Positions 1 through 5,967 of a stretch of DNA of 5,967 bases are shown here, piece by piece (position 1 is the first letter of the stretch; every line of letters starts with the position of its first letter). The notes below the pieces were generated by a model. It was given only the letters and a program-made list of their open reading frames with translations, made no database searches and was not told the DNA's origin. A program made the position numbers and the translations under genes. This DNA is from Tangfeifania sp. GTDB lineage: Bacteria > Bacteroidota > Bacteroidia > Bacteroidales > Prolixibacteraceae. Where the stretch lies: positions 1 through 5,967 of the forward strand of contig JAGYMR010000179.1 in the NCBI GenBank assembly GCA_018400515.1, read 5' to 3'.

Positions 1-1165
1 GGGGCTGGTAATTGTGGGGAAGATGCTCATTGGAAGGATCAGAGCTAAAGCCGAACTGCATCACCTTCATTCCGGGCAGCTGAAACGAATCGCGCAAAGC
101 CTCCACCTCGGGGGTAATAACACCCAAATCCTCAGCTATCAGAGGCAGATTCCCGATCTGTTCTTTAAATTTCTTCAGCAACGGACGGCCCCCCGCAGGA
201 AGCCACTGTCCGTTGATGGCCGTTTTTTCACCGGCAGGAACAGACCAGAAAGATTCCATGCCCCGGAAGTGATCGATCCGTACCCGGTCGAACAGGTTCA
301 CGTTGAAATGGAGCCGTGCCAGCCACCAGTCGAACTCCCGTTGTTCGATTTTTTCCCAGTCATAAACCGGATTGCCCCACAGTTGACCTGTTTCACTGAA
401 GTAATCGGGGGGAACTCCTCCCACAGCTGTCGGTTTCAGGTTTTCATCCAGCATAAAAATGTCGGCGTTGGACCATATGTCAACACTGTCCCCGGAAACA
501 TACAGTGGCAGATCTCCAAAAATCTGTATTTTTTTTGAGTGAGCATATGCTTTCAGTCCGAACCACTGCCGGAAAAACAGGAACTGCATAAATTTCCGGA
601 ATTCGATCTCCTCCGGGAGAAGTCCGGTAAATTTTTTTAAGGCCTTCTTTTCCCTGAATTTCATTCCATGGTCCCAGTCACTCCAGTGGGCATGTTGAAA
701 ATGTTTTTTTGCAGCCATGAACAGGGCGTAATCGTTGAGCCACCAGCTGTGCTCCTTTAAAAAATGGTGGTACTCGTTCTCCAGATCACCCGGATTGTGG
801 GTGCGAAATTGTTCAAAAGCTTTTTGGAGTATCGGATACTTCCATGCTTCGATTTTTTGAAAAAGGACCCGGTCAGCGGAAAATTTGGGCTGGTTGTTCA
901 GGTCAACACGATGAAGCAGGCCGTCTTCAATAAGCCTGTTCAGGTCGATGAGCAGGGGGTTCCCGGCGAAGGCCGAGTAGCACTGGTAAGGTGAGTTGCC
1001 GTATCCGGTTGGTCCCGGCGGCAGGATCTGCCAGAGCTTCTGGCCTGTTTGTGCCAGTATATCTACAAACCGGAATGCATCCTTTCCCATGGTGCCGATC
1101 CCCTCCGGTCCGGGAAGCGAAGTGATGTGCAAAAGAATCCCGCTGTTTCGGTTAACCATGCGCAT
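1..1165 (-). CDS. malQ: 4-alpha-glucanotransferase (amylomaltase, GH77), N-terminal 388 residues, cut by window edge
   Basis: This enzyme moves 4-alpha-glucan segments between maltodextrin chains, releasing glucose, and acts in the cytoplasm in maltodextrin and glycogen metabolism. I translated the minus strand from ATG at 1165 to the edge and found no stop or frameshift. The N-terminus has the family signature SGILLHITSLPGPEGIG, followed by LWQILPPGPTGYGNSPYQ. GDLPLYVSGDSVDIW and GGVPPDYFSETGQLWGNPVY lie mid-protein. RIDHFRG carries the catalytic nucleophile Asp298 and IAEDLG the acid/base Glu345. Their 47-residue spacing matches Asp293/Glu340 of the Thermus enzyme. The frame runs off the window just before the expected THDN motif holding the third catalytic Asp, so roughly 110-120 residues are missing. 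It is the short type without N-terminal starch-binding domains, unlike the long form known from some Bacteroidota. The start overlaps the upstream oxidoreductase by 14 bases; ATG at 1159 (8-base overlap) is the alternative. Neither has a clear Shine-Dalgarno, which suggests translational coupling. Confidence 0.96.
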   Translation of the reverse strand, partial: MRMVNRNSGILLHITSLPGPEGIGTMGKDAFRFVDILAQTGQKLWQILPPGPTGYGNSPYQCYSAFAGNPLLIDLNRLIEDGLLHRVDLNNQPKFSADRVLFQKIEAWKYPILQKAFEQFRTHNPGDLENEYHHFLKEHSWWLNDYALFMAAKKHFQHAHWSDWDHGMKFREKKALKKFTGLLPEEIEFRKFMQFLFFRQWFGLKAYAHSKKIQIFGDLPLYVSGDSVDIWSNADIFMLDENLKPTAVGGVPPDYFSETGQLWGNPVYDWEKIEQREFDWWLARLHFNVNLFDRVRIDHFRGMESFWSVPAGEKTAINGQWLPAGGRPLLKKFKEQIGNLPLIAEDLGVITPEVEALRDSFQLPGMKVMQFGFSSDPSNEHLPHNYQP

Positions 1166-2249
1166 AGTTATTTCTGAAGGTGGACAGGTGTTCTGCTGTT
1201 TCCCGGACGATGCGCTGTACCGCCAGTCCGTGTTTCAGGCCGGGTAAAAAAGCCACCGGATCGTTTCCCGTGAGGAAGATATAGTGTGCATGCACCATAG
1301 AGCGCAGCCAGCCCGGCGGAACGTGTCCTGACGGAAAGCTGGTCAGGGGTTTGTAATTGCTGCCTACTATCTGTTTGATCCATTGACTACTGCCCTCGAC
1401 GTAATATTCAAAGAAATCAGGATGAGTGGATGAATACCTCAATGCGCCATTTTCGGAAAAGATTTCCAGATGCACCAGGTCACCCGATCCCGAGCTGATG
1501 CGGCTGGCAGAAAGGTTTCCCACGGCTTTGGTTTGCAGGTCGACCAGAGAAATCGAACTGAAGAGGTCTGACCCTGCCGGAACATTGGGGAATCCTCCGC
1601 CCTGCAACGCACCGGTTATTTGCAGGTTTTCACCCAGAAACGCCATCAGCAGACTGATGCCGTGTGATCCCAGATCGGCCATGGCTCCGCCATCGGGAGC
1701 GGGTGTGAGGCGGGTGACACGTTTCTCGCGGTACGCCGGTTGCAGGTAGTCGCCGTGATAATATTTCAGGTCGAAATGGATGGGACGCCCCAGCGTGCCA
1801 CTTCTCCAGAGTTGCAGTGCTTCCCGCACCGATGAGGTCTGCAGGTACTGAAATCCGACCTGTATTTTTACCTCCCGGCCGGTGTTTTCAGCCAGTTTTT
1901 TCATCTCTTCCTCTTCCTGCGATGAGGCACAAACGGGTTTTTCGAGGTAGATGTATCTGACCGCAGGCATTTGCAGCGCCAGCTTCAGATGTTCTAAATG
2001 AACATGATTCGGGCCTAAAATGAAAATGGCTTCCAGCTTTTCATTCCGGGCGAATGCCTCCACCGGCTGAGCTGTGGCAAATCCATAGGTTTCTGCAAAT
2101 TTCTCCCGGCTCTCTTTTCGTGCTGAGGCTACGGATTCAAATACCGGCTCAGGTGCTCCGGGATAGTAAAACTTCAACGACTGCAGGGCATAAGCATGAG
2201 CGCGGGCTATGCCCCCGGCTCCCAGAAATCCGATCCTAATTTGTTGCAT
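1152..2249 (-). CDS. Gfo/Idh/MocA-family NAD(P)-dependent oxidoreductase
   Basis: A 365-residue protein, normal length for this family of sugar, cyclitol and related dehydrogenases. The N-terminal Rossmann domain (about 1-125) opens with IGFLGAGGIARAHA, which contains the GxGxxA dinucleotide motif (Gly10, Gly12, Ala15). ILGPNHVHLEH (about 77-87) is the usual second nucleotide-contact segment. YLEKPVCAS holds the family's catalytic EKP motif with Lys104. The C-terminal alpha/beta domain contains GGAMADLGSHGISLL (187-201), giving the conserved DxGxH with His196; the Asp that often follows three residues after this His is Ser199 here. No signal peptide is present, so it is cytoplasmic. The start at 2249 is supported by AGGAAAG a few bases upstream and by the Rossmann motif beginning almost at once. 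The gene ends inside the first codons of malQ, so the two are likely cotranscribed. The substrate cannot be read from the sequence; a link to glucan metabolism is inferred only from the neighbour. Confidence 0.93.
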   Translation of the reverse strand: MQQIRIGFLGAGGIARAHAYALQSLKFYYPGAPEPVFESVASARKESREKFAETYGFATAQPVEAFARNEKLEAIFILGPNHVHLEHLKLALQMPAVRYIYLEKPVCASSQEEEEMKKLAENTGREVKIQVGFQYLQTSSVREALQLWRSGTLGRPIHFDLKYYHGDYLQPAYREKRVTRLTPAPDGGAMADLGSHGISLLMAFLGENLQITGALQGGGFPNVPAGSDLFSSISLVDLQTKAVGNLSASRISSGSGDLVHLEIFSENGALRYSSTHPDFFEYYVEGSSQWIKQIVGSNYKPLTSFPSGHVPPGWLRSMVHAHYIFLTGNDPVAFLPGLKHGLAVQRIVRETAEHLSTFRNNYAHG

Positions 2250-2273
2250 ATCACTTTCCTTTTTATGTGGCCC

Positions 2274-2304
2274 TAAAAATAGCGATTTGCCGGGACATGT
2301 TCAA
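2274..2304 (-). promoter_or_regulatory. Candidate Bacteroidota-type promoter for the oxidoreductase-malQ operon
   Basis: On the minus strand, TTG at 2304-2302 is followed after 20 bases by TATTTTTA at 2281-2274. This resembles the Bacteroidota sigma-factor consensus of TTTG near -33 and TAnnTTTG near -7 with about 19-21 bases between. The -7 box deviates only at its last base, and the -33 box has TTG preceded by A. The implied transcript start would lie around 2265-2270, giving a short leader with AGGAAAG before the ATG at 2249. Short matches like this occur by chance. Confidence 0.4.
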
Positions 2305-2364
2305 TGGAATAAGCCATTCGTGGGTGTAATCCCTTTCTGCAGCCCCCATCCTGTCGTGCTGTGA

Positions 2365-2628
2365 TCATCGTTTGACCGAGTATACCGGCACTTTTAACCA
2401 GATGGAAAATTCGTCAAGACTTCTTTGGCCCTCTTCGCGCGTTCTGCAGGTTTTTATGGCAAACGCGGGTTTTTTATGCGAATTTACAAGAAAGATGCGG
2501 TAGTCTGTTTTCCTGCTGGTGGTGGTCCGGTTCGACCAGCTTGCCATGGATTCCTGCGTGGTGACAGGTATCAGGGTGACTCCAATGAAGTTTTGCAACG
2601 GCTTCTCAATTTTATTATCGATCTTCAA
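2365..2628 (-). CDS. Possible small hypothetical protein (87 residues from TTG, or 60 from ATG at 2547), possibly a gene remnant
   Basis: I do not recognise this protein. The frame is open from TTG at 2628 to TGA at 2365 and encodes a hydrophilic, basic protein with no signal peptide or membrane segment. The TTG has no Shine-Dalgarno, but it overlaps the stop of an upstream minus-strand frame in a TTGA arrangement. The internal ATG at 2547 has AGGA four bases upstream and would give 60 residues. The C-terminal part (YRIFLVN..., then TREEGQRSLDEFSIWLKVPVY) has a plausible pattern of strand, strand, then amphipathic helix ending in W-L-x-V-P. That loosely resembles the tail of small PH-like or membrane-associated bacterial proteins, an impression from pattern only. 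Its codons (CTG, ACC, ATC, CGC) look like those of the neighbours. It may be a real small gene, the remnant of a frameshifted one, or chance. Confidence 0.3.
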   Translation of the reverse strand: MKIDNKIEKPLQNFIGVTLIPVTTQESMASWSNRTTTSRKTDYRIFLVNSHKKPAFAIKTCRTREEGQRSLDEFSIWLKVPVYSVKR

Positions 2629-2762
2629 TTGTACTGTTTATTGCCATTTTTCAGCCACTTATTAAGCCAGTTAAAGAACATCTGCTGCCACAGGATGCTG
2701 TTCTGGGGCTGCTGCACCCGGTGGTTTTCTTTATTCAGGTAAAAATAACAGCTTTTGTCAGA

Positions 2763-2802
2763 CCGGAAAATGAGAAATCCGGGTATTTTTTAATTTTTTT
2801 TT
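2763..2802 (+). terminator. Weak hairpin followed by T tracts, possible terminator or attenuator upstream of tpx
   Basis: CCGGA at 2763-2767 pairs with TCCGG at 2778-2782 around a 10-base A-rich loop. It is followed by six T (2786-2791) and nine T (2794-2802) interrupted by AA. The stem is only five base pairs, so termination would be inefficient. No convincing plus-strand gene lies upstream for it to end, so it may be a chance hairpin beside the A/T-rich tpx promoter region. Confidence 0.2.
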
Positions 2803-2819
2803 GAAACTTTCGTGGAAGA

Positions 2820-2849
2820 TTTGTGTTTAAAAGGGTAGTGATAAATTTT
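2820..2849 (+). promoter_or_regulatory. Candidate Bacteroidota-type promoter for tpx
   Basis: TTTG at 2820-2823 is followed after 18 bases by TAAATTTT at 2842-2849, matching the -33 TTTG / -7 TAnnTTTG consensus except for the final base, with spacing one base under the usual 19-21. The transcript would start near 2853-2857, leaving a leader of about ten bases. The A-rich stretch just before ATG at 2864 has no Shine-Dalgarno, which is common in Bacteroidota. I see no clear peroxide-regulator operator. Confidence 0.35.
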
Positions 2850-2863
2850 AAAACAAAAATACG

Positions 2864-3364
2864 ATGGCACAGATTACATTAAAAGGGAATCCCATACATA
2901 CTGTGGGTGAGCTTCCCAAAACAGGAGACAAAGCGAAAGATTTTACCCTCGTTGCCGGAGACTTGTCCCGCGTGAAATTACAGGATTATAAAGGTTCAAA
3001 ACTGGTATTAAACATTTTTCCGAGTCTTGATACCAGTACCTGTGCAGCGTCGGTGCGTTACTTTAACCAGGCAGCTGCCGGTTTAAAAGATACTAAAGTG
3101 TTGTGTATCTCCCGTGACCTTCCTTTTGCCCAGTCGCGTTTTTGCGGAGCCGAAGGCATTGAGAATGTGGTTACCCTTTCCGATTATGCCACCGGGGATT
3201 TTGGTAAGGACTATGGTCTTGAGATAGCTGACGGACCGCTGGCCGGCCTTCATTCGCGTGTGGTTATCGTGCTCGACGAAAATGGCCGGGTGGTTTATAC
3301 CCAGCAGGTACCTGAGATTGTGGATGAGCCCGATTACGAGGAAGTATTGAATGTGATGAAATAA
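2864..3364 (+). CDS. tpx: Thiol peroxidase (Tpx, atypical 2-Cys peroxiredoxin)
   Basis: Tpx reduces hydrogen peroxide and alkyl hydroperoxides in the cytoplasm and is recycled by thioredoxin. The 166-residue length is that of the family. The N-terminus MAQITLKGNPIHTVGELP and the following GDKAKDFTLV are characteristic. The peroxidatic cysteine is Cys60 in SLDTSTCAASVRYFN, which carries the peroxiredoxin T-x-x-C arrangement (Thr57). The resolving cysteine is Cys94 in SRFCGAEG. These correspond to Cys61 and Cys95 of the E. coli enzyme. SRDLPFAQSRFCG between them and the conserved Arg131 of GLHSRVV complete the active-site signature. A third cysteine, Cys81, sits in a beta strand and is not known to be catalytic. 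The gene appears complete and monocistronic, with its own candidate promoter and a strong terminator directly downstream. It diverges from the oxidoreductase-malQ pair and converges on the secreted protease gene. Confidence 0.97.
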   Translation: MAQITLKGNPIHTVGELPKTGDKAKDFTLVAGDLSRVKLQDYKGSKLVLNIFPSLDTSTCAASVRYFNQAAAGLKDTKVLCISRDLPFAQSRFCGAEGIENVVTLSDYATGDFGKDYGLEIADGPLAGLHSRVVIVLDENGRVVYTQQVPEIVDEPDYEEVLNVMK

Positions 3365-3372
3365 TTTTCATG

Positions 3373-3416
3373 CCGGAGGATGAATTCCCGGGGGAATGAC
3401 CCTCCGGGTTTTTTTT
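3373..3416 (+). terminator. Strong intrinsic terminator of tpx with a compound stem
   Basis: CCGGAGG at 3373-3379 pairs perfectly with CCTCCGG at 3401-3407. A second stem inside the loop pairs ATTCC (3384-3388) with GGAAT (3393-3397). The outer stem is followed by a run of eight T at 3409-3416. It begins eight bases after the tpx stop codon. The T run extends into the stop codon (TAA, 3417-3415) of the opposing protease gene. Read on the minus strand, the hairpin is not followed by a T run, so it probably serves tpx only. Confidence 0.9.
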
Positions 3417-5886
3417 AGTTGTGGATCAACTTCTTAGAGACAACTGGTCTTCCGTTTTCACTGACTATCAGCAGGTACATTCCGGCTGACATGTTTCCCG
3501 GGGCTATCTGAAAACTCAACGGCCCTGAAATGTTTTCCCGAACAACTGATTTTACCTTTTGCCCGTAACTGTTATACAGATCGAATTGTAGTTCTCTGAT
3601 GGTATGATCGGGCTGGACAGCAACGGTGAATTTTCCGGTAAAAGGATTGGGATAGACCAGGATGTTTCCCGGAGAGAGTACCGGCATATTGGTTGAGACC
3701 GGTGTCTGTATATTCAGATTGTCGATCGCCCATCCCCAGCCATGGGCATAAGGGTCGGAAAAGAGGCGGAATCGGATGAGGATGGTGTCTCCGGCCGAAA
3801 AATGGCCGTTCTCAAGCATATTTATACTGCGCCGGACAAACAGCCCGGGGGAACCAACAGCTTCTGAGTTGTCGCCGGGAATGACACTGTTATATGCATC
3901 TTCCCAGGCAGACTGATCTCTTGAATCGTAGCCATCGATCAGCGGAAGCCATGTTTTGCCCTTGTCTTTGCTGCCCTCCGCGATGACATAATCCCAAAAG
4001 GCAAAATCACCATAAACGGTTCCGGGGTCACCTGGTTCAATCAGGGCGATCTCGTCATAACTCATAATGGCTTTTTCCGTTAGTATCACGGGGTACTTTA
4101 GCACCGTACTGAAATTGTACTCTTTATCGTTCTCATCAGGACTGGGATAGGGGTGTAGGCTGTGGAGCGCTCCGTTTTCAAACCCGTTCAGGGTCGTTAC
4201 GCGAAAATCCAGTTGGATCACGTCGGACGTGGGATGATCAAAATTGCTGACATATCCGCTGACCGGGTCAAACATTTTTTCAATCCAGGAGACAAAATAC
4301 CCGGAAGAGGGCATGGTTGTTGTGTTTTGATTTTGAGAAGCATCAATGGCCGTGATTTTATACCTGACGGTGTCCCGATCGTTCAGCAAATTGCTTTCAA
4401 CCGGTATCGGGGCAGAATAAACACCTGCCGGGTCAGGGCTCAATCCAAATGATGACTGCCTCCTGCTGTTGACCGAATACTCGACAAACACGGTATCCAT
4501 CGCCATGTTATCTTCCACCCGGGCAGAAATGAAAATATCTTCTCCCGCATCAAAGAAAAACGGGGCGGGGTTATGACTGATCACCGGCGTAAGCGTGTCG
4601 GGCCCAAAGTGCATAGTATATCGCTTAAAGGGCGCTTCAGAAGGATTTCTGAAAACCCGGTTTTTTACATCCTGAACACTGATGTAGTACTCTGCCTGCC
4701 TGATTTCCGGTTCCGGGTTCCAGACGGCCTCATACTTGTCCTGACCGTTTGGATGCAGTGGCAGGGAGTCGGGGACAGATGCACCGGGACCGGGAGAGAA
4801 AACCACGAACATCCTGGACGTATCAAGCGGATAATCACTTGTCACCGATACATTGAAATGAACCGGGGAGATCGCTTCCCGGTCGTTGGGCGGATCAAAA
4901 CGGATGCGCATGGTTTTCCATCCCATATCGGCCAACATGCCCATGGTGAGGGGGCCCGGATCGTGAACGGCCTGAGCGATCCCCATCGCAGGTGTCATCA
5001 ACGTGTTGATATTGTTTGCAGGATAGGTGGCATCGTCCAGGTGATAAATGCTTGACCCTTTGTCCCAGTAAGGAGGGGCAAACAGCCGGGGCATGGTGGA
5101 ATCCCCGTCGGTATAGGCCACCGGACTTTCGGCATACAGTGATCCTGAAAGCAGGGCATTTTTCAGTTTCTGAGAGGGATTGGCAAAAACGGATGGATTG
5201 GTGAGCTGACTGCCCCCTGCTGTTTCAACCAGGTGATCGTAGGAGGTGGCATCGCCCAGAGACCATCCCTCGTACATCCCTGCATTGTTTTCCACAGAGA
5301 AGAACCCGTAAAAGCCCAGTCCGTGTGCCATTTCGTGCAGAACAACCGACACAAAATCGTAGAGCTGTCCGGGAGTCTTCCCGTCTGTTCCAAAATACCA
5401 GTTGACCTCCCTGTTAAAAGTGGCTTTTATATCAGGCCAGTCCGGACCGGTAAATTCTTTTCCTGCCAGTTTTTCGGCGAGGGCCATGGGGTAATAAGTA
5501 TTCTTGCGGGGAGCCCCTTCAAAATTCTGTTTGAAATCCCAGGGACTGCAGCTTCCCAGTACATTTTGTTCCTGGCGGCGCCAGCTGGCCTCAACATATA
5601 TGGGCACCGGAGACTCGATCAGACTTTCCCAGATGCTTATGGCATATTCAAACGCTTCTATGGCTTCGGGCGGAAAGAGGCTGTAATCGACAATGAAATC
5701 CGATTTCTTTTCAGCCGACTTCAACAGGCTGAACTGCTGTGGTGGCGGGATGAATGCTCTTTCTGTCACGCCCGATCCGTAGCAGACCGGACAGGGCGGA
5801 CTGATACCCTTTTTTTGCCAGTGGCTTTGGCCCCCGGCAGTGAGGATACCCGAAAAAATTCCTAACAGAAAGAGTGCTCGTTTCAT
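3415..5886 (-). CDS. Secreted HExxH zinc metalloprotease-like protein with T9SS type A sorting domain
   Basis: This 823-residue protein is predicted to be exported by Sec and then moved across the outer membrane by the type IX system. Residues 1-20 are a signal peptide (MKRALFLLGIFSGILTAGG, no lipobox Cys). CPVCYGSG (32-39) lies just after it. The catalytic-like domain spans about 65-330. VLHEMAHGLGF places the zinc-site residues His184, Glu185 and His188. YDHLV (217), YHLDD (His282), NTLMTPAMG (294-302) and a closing MLADMGW (317-323) resemble a distant metzincin-like or related fold. Residue 194, where metzincins place their third ligand, is Gly. Two beta-sandwich-like regions follow (about 330-425 and 430-530), then a probable jelly-roll region (540-730) ending in HGWGWAIDNLNI. 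The T9SS type A domain occupies 741-823, starting NILVYPNPFTGKF, passing SAGMYLLIVS, and ending SKKLIHN. The start at 5886 is fixed by the signal peptide; the leader is A/T-rich without a Shine-Dalgarno. Its substrate is unknown. Confidence 0.9.
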   Translation of the reverse strand: MKRALFLLGIFSGILTAGGQSHWQKKGISPPCPVCYGSGVTERAFIPPPQQFSLLKSAEKKSDFIVDYSLFPPEAIEAFEYAISIWESLIESPVPIYVEASWRRQEQNVLGSCSPWDFKQNFEGAPRKNTYYPMALAEKLAGKEFTGPDWPDIKATFNREVNWYFGTDGKTPGQLYDFVSVVLHEMAHGLGFYGFFSVENNAGMYEGWSLGDATSYDHLVETAGGSQLTNPSVFANPSQKLKNALLSGSLYAESPVAYTDGDSTMPRLFAPPYWDKGSSIYHLDDATYPANNINTLMTPAMGIAQAVHDPGPLTMGMLADMGWKTMRIRFDPPNDREAISPVHFNVSVTSDYPLDTSRMFVVFSPGPGASVPDSLPLHPNGQDKYEAVWNPEPEIRQAEYYISVQDVKNRVFRNPSEAPFKRYTMHFGPDTLTPVISHNPAPFFFDAGEDIFISARVEDNMAMDTVFVEYSVNSRRQSSFGLSPDPAGVYSAPIPVESNLLNDRDTVRYKITAIDASQNQNTTTMPSSGYFVSWIEKMFDPVSGYVSNFDHPTSDVIQLDFRVTTLNGFENGALHSLHPYPSPDENDKEYNFSTVLKYPVILTEKAIMSYDEIALIEPGDPGTVYGDFAFWDYVIAEGSKDKGKTWLPLIDGYDSRDQSAWEDAYNSVIPGDNSEAVGSPGLFVRRSINMLENGHFSAGDTILIRFRLFSDPYAHGWGWAIDNLNIQTPVSTNMPVLSPGNILVYPNPFTGKFTVAVQPDHTIRELQFDLYNSYGQKVKSVVRENISGPLSFQIAPGNMSAGMYLLIVSENGRPVVSKKLIHN

Positions 5887-5967
5887 TAAAATTGTAAGTT
5901 TTCAACGGTATGAGATGGAACTCCCATAATTTTGATCATGCTTGTTTAAGTCATGAATCGTCATGGT
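5887..5967. other. Upstream region of the protease gene, truncated by the window
   Basis: Eighty-one bases precede the protease start. On the minus strand they end in an A/T-rich stretch, with TACAATTT a few bases before the ATG. That could be a -7 box, but I find no acceptable -33 partner about 20 bases farther up, so no promoter is called. Three TCATG copies near the edge (5936, 5952, 5961) are too short to mean anything alone. Confidence 0.4.

Larger units (their letters stand above)
2250..2863. other. 614-base divergent spacer between the oxidoreductase and tpx
   Basis: This stretch separates two divergent genes and is long for this otherwise compact window. I read it on both strands. 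It contains candidate promoters for both flanking genes, one possible small minus-strand coding region (2365-2628) with a second stop-bounded frame abutting it upstream (2625-2789), and a short hairpin with T tracts at 2763-2802. I found no tRNA, rRNA, CRISPR array, insertion sequence or recognisable riboswitch. A plus-strand frame at 2425-2742 translates to an unnatural Cys/Phe/Trp-rich string and is not called. The spacer could hold a decayed gene or an unrecognised small RNA. Confidence 0.6.

Noticed and set aside
529..536. Run of eight T (A on the malQ strand) as a possible slippage or phase-variation site
   Set aside because: The run falls in ordinary Lys codons (SKKIQIF) of an intact, conserved frame, and there is no alternative frame that would make slippage useful.
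14..538. Plus-strand 174-codon open frame
   Set aside because: It lies antisense to malQ, whose minus-strand translation shows all expected GH77 motifs in order; the plus-strand product resembles nothing and is a shadow.
2263..2349. 28-codon minus-strand ORF (ATG at 2349) ending 13 bases before the oxidoreductase start
   Set aside because: An ORF this short is expected by chance, the nearest purine-rich sequence abuts the ATG too closely to serve as a ribosome binding site, and it overlaps the candidate promoter. A leader peptide cannot be excluded but is not supported.
2515..2540. Possible tRNA fragment suggested by GGTTCGA
   Set aside because: The flanking bases do not form the 5-bp T stem with a 7-base loop, and no acceptor, D or anticodon arm is found around it. 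The GCTGGT/ACCAGC pairing nearby is a simple short hairpin.
2425..2742. Plus-strand 105-codon open frame in the spacer
   Set aside because: It opens with TTG, has no ribosome binding site, and its translation is rich in Cys, Phe and Trp in a way unlike a real protein. It also overlaps the more plausible minus-strand frame.
4573..5055. Plus-strand 160-codon open frame and other plus-strand frames across 4162-5865
   Set aside because: All are antisense to the 823-residue secreted protein, which has a signal peptide, an HExxH site and a sorting domain in one unbroken frame.

Overview
The window looks like ordinary chromosomal sequence from a member of the Bacteroidota. The strongest clue is the 823-residue exported protein at 3415-5886, which ends in a type IX secretion (T9SS) type A C-terminal sorting domain, a system largely confined to that phylum. 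Several starts also have A/T-rich leaders without a Shine-Dalgarno sequence, and two upstream regions carry passable matches to the phylum's -33 TTTG / -7 TAnnTTTG promoter. I cannot place the organism below phylum level from this window.

Layout. Positions 1-1165 (minus) hold the N-terminal 388 codons of a short-type 4-alpha-glucanotransferase (malQ, GH77), cut by the window edge. This gene is absent from a simple closed-ORF list because its stop lies outside. Positions 1152-2249 (minus) hold a Gfo/Idh/MocA-family NAD(P)-dependent oxidoreductase. Its last codons overlap the malQ start, so the two probably form one transcript in the order oxidoreductase then malQ. Positions 2250-2863 are a 614-base divergent spacer. 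It contains a candidate promoter for the oxidoreductase, one possible small minus-strand gene (or gene remnant), a weak hairpin with a T tract, and a candidate tpx promoter. Positions 2864-3364 (plus) hold an intact thiol peroxidase (tpx), followed by a strong intrinsic terminator at 3373-3416. Positions 3415-5886 (minus) hold the secreted HExxH metalloprotease-like protein, convergent with tpx and separated from it only by that terminator. Positions 5887-5967 are the short upstream region of the protease gene.

How the genes fit together. The malQ/oxidoreductase pair points to cytoplasmic carbohydrate handling: maltodextrin disproportionation plus an oxidoreductase of unknown sugar or cyclitol substrate. 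Tpx is a stand-alone peroxide detoxification gene. The protease is an exported or surface protein. I see no sign that these three units work as one system. There is no mobile element, CRISPR array, RNA gene or defence locus. The most interesting points are modest: unusual details of the secreted protease (no metzincin third ligand at its usual place, and a lone CxxCxGxG motif at the mature N-terminus), and two abutting minus-strand frames in the spacer that may be small genes or a decayed one.
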